Shown piece by piece: positions 5,889 to 8,379 of a DNA stretch of 8,379 nt. Position numbers and translations under genes: made by a program. The stretch comes from Cacconaster sp033811195. GTDB taxonomy: Bacteria; Bacteroidota; Bacteroidia; Bacteroidales; UBA932. The stretch lies in contig JAPXOZ010000032.1 in NCBI GenBank assembly GCA_033811195.1, positions 1-8,379 on the forward strand, in the 5' to 3' direction. The notes under the pieces were generated by a model. The model searched no databases. It was not told the DNA's origin and was given only the letters and a program-made list of their open reading frames with translations. Position 1 is the first letter of the stretch, and the number at the start of each line of letters is the position of its first letter.

Positions 5889-8108
5889 ATGAATTATTTC
5901 AAACCCATTATCACCGCTGCAATCTTGACCGCCTCTATCGCTTCAATAAACGCACAGGCTATTTCAGACCTTGTTCCTGCTCCTCAGAGTGTTATTGAGC
6001 AAGAGGGATTTTTTACGATAGATAAGCATACTGTCATTATCCCCGACAACGATGGAAGTTTTAGTGCATCATATCTCCAGCAGCACATCAGCCCGATCTT
6101 TGAGTACGGTATCGCGATAGTAAAGGGTCCTGTTACCACTAAGGGCAATGCCATCGTGCTTCGCAAAGAGAAAGGATTCAAGCCCGAAAGCTACTCTCTT
6201 GTTATATGTCACAAGGGAGTGACTATAAGAGCATCCGATGATGCCGGACTTTTCTATGGAGTGCAGACTCTGCTCCAGATGTTCCCACAGGAGGTCTATA
6301 GCGGAGAAAAGCTCCGTTTGCGCGAATATGCACTGCAAAATATCATCATTGAGGATTCACCGAGATTTCCTCACAGAGGATTTATGCTGGACGTCTCCCG
6401 CACCTTCTTCGATAAAGAGTATGTCAAACAATATCTCGACTGGATGTCCGTTCATAAGCTCAATGTTTTCCAATGGCATATAACGGATGACAACGGATGG
6501 AGAATTGAAATAAAAAAATACCCGCAATTGACTGAAAAGGGTGCTTGGAGAGGTCGCAATGAGGTTATCCCTCCTACTTATCTCTCTGGCAACGAGCGTT
6601 ATGGCGGTTATTATTCTCAAAAAGACATCAAAGAAATCGTAGCCTACGCAGCACAGCGCAATATCACCATCATACCGGAAATCGACCTGCCCGGACACGC
6701 ACTCTCCTCTACCGCAGTACTGGATGGTGTAACCTGTGGTACGACGACCGATAAGGCGAGTGCCTGCGGAGAGTTTGACAATGTTTGGTGTGTGAGCAAA
6801 GAATCCAATTATAAAATCCTCGATAATATCTTTAAGGAAATAGCAGCTCTCTTCCCCGGTCTCTATATAAGCATCGCAGCAGATGAGGTGGTGTGGGACT
6901 ACTGGGCGCAATGCCCCAGCTGCCGTGCACTTATGGAGAAAGAGGGCTACAAAGAAGTTTCCGAGCTTCTCGGCCATTTTGTCCGCAGGATGGAAAAAAT
7001 CATAAACAAGCATGGCAAGCGTCTTGCCGGATTTGATGACATCCAGGATGCCGGTGGAGTCGGTACAGAATCACTCGTAGTAGCCTGGAGAGGCTACAAG
7101 AAGGCGCAGGAATCCATCAGCAAGGGTTATCCGACCGTGATGCAGCTTAGCGAGTATTGCTACCTTGATATGCAACATTCACCGACCGAAAGAGGTCATA
7201 ATTGGGCAGCTGTTATCCCGCTCGACCGTGTATACAATTATGATCCCACTTCAGGTCTGGGAGAGCTGACTCCCGAGCAGGAAAAGCTCGTACTCGGCCC
7301 CCAGGGAGGTCTCTGGACCGAGTTGATGCAGTACCCTCCCCGATTTGCAGAATATCAGGTATTCCCCCGTCTTGCAGCGCTTGCGGAGGTAGGTTGGAGC
7401 AGCAGAGAGAATAGAGATTATGAGGATTTCCACCGCCGTCTGGTAAGCAGTCACTATCGCCGTCTGGAAAAAATGGGTATAGCCTTCCGCGTAGAGCCTC
7501 CCGTTGTAAAATATTCCGACCAAGAGATAGATGTACTCCTTCCCTATCCTGCAGCAGTTGTGCGTTATACAACCGACGGTAGCGACCCCGATCGCACTTC
7601 TAAAGTATTAAGCGGCACCATCGTCACTGACTCACCCGAAAAGTTCCGTTTCGCAACCTTCTGGGGTGACAATTTACAGAGTATTTCAGTAGCTCCCGAA
7701 GGTGTGGTAATACACCATTGGCTCACTCCGGCAGTAAGGATAAAGACTGATATCAAGATGAGGTCCAACACTCCTCTGACCAATATTACCGGCTACAATT
7801 TCCGTCAGATAGCGCGAAGTGATAAGCGTTTGGAGGCTGGCCAGAGTCTCACCTATATTTTTGACGAGCCGGTAGAGTGCAGCAAAATCGGAGTTCCTAC
7901 CGGATATGCCCATATTCCCTTTTATGGCGTAAGCGACGGCTATGTAGAGTATTCTTACGACGGAGAAACCTTTATAAAGGGGCCGGAATTCAAGAGATAT
8001 TATGCGGAAATCAGCGGATTTGAGGCGCCGGTAAAGGCGGTTCGCATTGTTATTACAATGCCCAACGACGGTTCCACCTGCTGTTTCCAAAACCTAAGAA
8101 TAGAATAG
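5889..8108 (+). CDS. secreted GH20 beta-N-acetylhexosaminidase
   Basis: Exo-glycosidase predicted to remove terminal GlcNAc/GalNAc from glycans (mucin, N-glycan or chitin fragments) by substrate-assisted catalysis, in the periplasm or at the surface. At 739 aa it fits Bacteroidota multidomain members. Residues 1-22 form a signal peptide (cleavage I-N-A before Gln23); there is no lipobox. A GH20b-type N-terminal domain spans about 25-150 and the GH20 barrel about 158-505. Visible landmarks are Arg163, WHITDDNGWR (196-205), PEIDLPGH (263-270), the catalytic pair Asp332-Glu333, Tyr425/Asp427 and WTE (476-478). The pair sits in SIAADE (328-333) instead of the usual HxGGDE. Residues about 540-615 resemble a chitobiase C-terminal/Fn3-associated domain (YTTDGSDPD, 560-568), and about 630-739 look like a discoidin/CBM32-type beta-sandwich. 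It is transcribed divergently from the pot operon. I see no hairpin terminator before the repeats that follow. Confidence 0.93.
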   Translation: MNYFKPIITAAILTASIASINAQAISDLVPAPQSVIEQEGFFTIDKHTVIIPDNDGSFSASYLQQHISPIFEYGIAIVKGPVTTKGNAIVLRKEKGFKPESYSLVICHKGVTIRASDDAGLFYGVQTLLQMFPQEVYSGEKLRLREYALQNIIIEDSPRFPHRGFMLDVSRTFFDKEYVKQYLDWMSVHKLNVFQWHITDDNGWRIEIKKYPQLTEKGAWRGRNEVIPPTYLSGNERYGGYYSQKDIKEIVAYAAQRNITIIPEIDLPGHALSSTAVLDGVTCGTTTDKASACGEFDNVWCVSKESNYKILDNIFKEIAALFPGLYISIAADEVVWDYWAQCPSCRALMEKEGYKEVSELLGHFVRRMEKIINKHGKRLAGFDDIQDAGGVGTESLVVAWRGYKKAQESISKGYPTVMQLSEYCYLDMQHSPTERGHNWAAVIPLDRVYNYDPTSGLGELTPEQEKLVLGPQGGLWTELMQYPPRFAEYQVFPRLAALAEVGWSSRENRDYEDFHRRLVSSHYRRLEKMGIAFRVEPPVVKYSDQEIDVLLPYPAAVVRYTTDGSDPDRTSKVLSGTIVTDSPEKFRFATFWGDNLQSISVAPEGVVIHHWLTPAVRIKTDIKMRSNTPLTNITGYNFRQIARSDKRLEAGQSLTYIFDEPVECSKIGVPTGYAHIPFYGVSDGYVEYSYDGETFIKGPEFKRYYAEISGFEAPVKAVRIVITMPNDGSTCCFQNLRIE

Positions 8109-8128
8109 TGGTGCGGGGAGCGGGGTAT

Positions 8129-8198
8129 AGTTCTGAGTTTTGAGTATTGAGTTCTGAGTTTTGAGTATTGGGTATTGAGTTATGAATGTTGAGTTGTT
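8129..8198 (+). repeat. tandem heptanucleotide array (10 x 7 bp) downstream of the hexosaminidase gene
   Basis: The array divides without gaps into AGTTCTG, AGTTTTG, AGTATTG, the same three again, then GGTATTG, AGTTATG, AATGTTG and AGTTGTT. The first six form an exact 21-bp duplication; the later units are degraded. The heptads AGTTCTG, AGTTTTG and AGTATTG also occur at 214-230 and 349-390 on the opposite strand. It begins 21 nt after the stop codon of the GH20 gene. Confidence 0.88.
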
Positions 8199-8204
8199 TA
8201 GAGG

Positions 8205-8360
8205 TGTGTAGTGGGTAGTATGTTTAGAGTGTGTAGTTTATAGTGTGTAGTGAGTAGTATGTTTACAGTGTGTAGTTTATAGTGTGTAGTGAGTAGTATG
8301 TTTAGAGTGTGTAGTTTATAGTGTGTAGTGGGTAGTATGTTTAGAGTGTGTAGTTTATAG
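8205..8360. repeat. 39-bp tandem repeat, four copies
   Basis: Four complete 39-bp units lie at 8205-8243, 8244-8282, 8283-8321 and 8322-8360. Units 1 and 4 are identical; unit 2 differs from them at two bases and unit 3 at one. Each unit can be read as two heptads TGTGTAG and TGGGTAG (or TGAGTAG), an 11-nt linker TATGTTTAGAG (TATGTTTACAG in unit 2), then heptads TGTGTAG and TTTATAG. The true copy number is unknown because the contig ends here. Confidence 0.95.
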
Positions 8361-8379
8361 CTGTCTCTTATACACATCT
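8361..8379. other. Nextera/Tn5 mosaic-end adaptor left at the contig end (artefact)
   Basis: CTGTCTCTTATACACATCT is the complete 19-bp Tn5 mosaic end used in Nextera tagmentation libraries. It begins exactly after the fourth 39-bp repeat unit and reaches the last base. It is best explained as untrimmed read-through adaptor carried into the assembly and should not be annotated as a transposon end. Confidence 0.97.

Noticed and set aside
6357..7013. 218-codon open frame on the - strand inside the hexosaminidase gene
   Set aside because: It is antisense to the conserved GH20 catalytic domain and is an open-frame shadow without recognisable domains.
418..8108. Polysaccharide utilisation locus around the GH20 gene
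   Set aside because: No SusC/SusD pair, sulfatase, further glycosidase or sensor-regulator gene is present; the neighbouring genes are a polyamine importer.
8205..8360. Repeat protein or CRISPR array in the 39-bp repeats
   Set aside because: Units are directly adjacent with no variable spacers, so it is not CRISPR. One - strand frame stays open with 13-residue repeats, but there is no start context and the composition is low complexity.
8361..8379. Real Tn5-family transposon end
   Set aside because: It is an exact mosaic end at the very last bases with no transposase or outer/inner end context; library adaptor is the simpler explanation.

Overview
The window is 8,379 bp of chromosomal DNA from a Gram-negative bacterium, most likely a Bacteroidota and probably a gut-type Bacteroidales. 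The reasons are a secreted multidomain GH20 hexosaminidase, signal peptides ending in A/S followed by Gln, a lipoprotein solute-binding protein, start codons without strong Shine-Dalgarno sequences, and -7 promoter candidates (TATTTTCG) close to the Bacteroidota TAnnTTTG consensus. The species cannot be named from the sequence. The last 19 bases are not genomic: they match the Nextera/Tn5 mosaic-end adaptor, so this is the end of an assembled contig.

Layout. Positions 1-390 hold no convincing gene: they contain small hairpins, one good terminator on the + strand (91-124) and heptanucleotide repeats. Positions 418-5749 are a compact five-gene operon on the - strand. In transcription order it is an outer-membrane beta-barrel-like protein (4688-5749), potA (ATPase), potB and potC (permeases) and potD (lipoprotein binding protein). 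Junctions range from a 4-nt overlap to a 3-nt gap, and a hairpin terminator begins one base after the potD stop codon. Positions 5750-5888 are a divergent intergenic region with a perfect 10-bp inverted repeat whose arms contain the promoter candidates for both directions. Positions 5889-8108 on the + strand encode a secreted GH20 beta-N-acetylhexosaminidase. Positions 8109-8360 are repeats: heptads of the form AGTNNTG, then four 39-bp units, then the adaptor.

How the genes work together. PotABCD form an ABC importer for spermidine/putrescine-type polyamines: PotD captures the substrate, PotB and PotC form the channel, and PotA hydrolyses ATP. The barrel gene lies 3 nt upstream of potA, which suggests it supplies the outer-membrane passage for the same substrate. 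That is an inference from context and from its acidic, aromatic-rich sequence. PotD carries both a lipobox and a C-terminal membrane helix, and PotA has a duplicated C-terminal regulatory region, so the importer differs in architecture from the E. coli system. The hexosaminidase probably releases terminal GlcNAc/GalNAc from glycans and has no evident functional tie to the transporter beyond the shared intergenic region.

The repeat families at the two ends share their heptad vocabulary and lie in the same orientation relative to the gene they follow. They are the least explained structure in the window.
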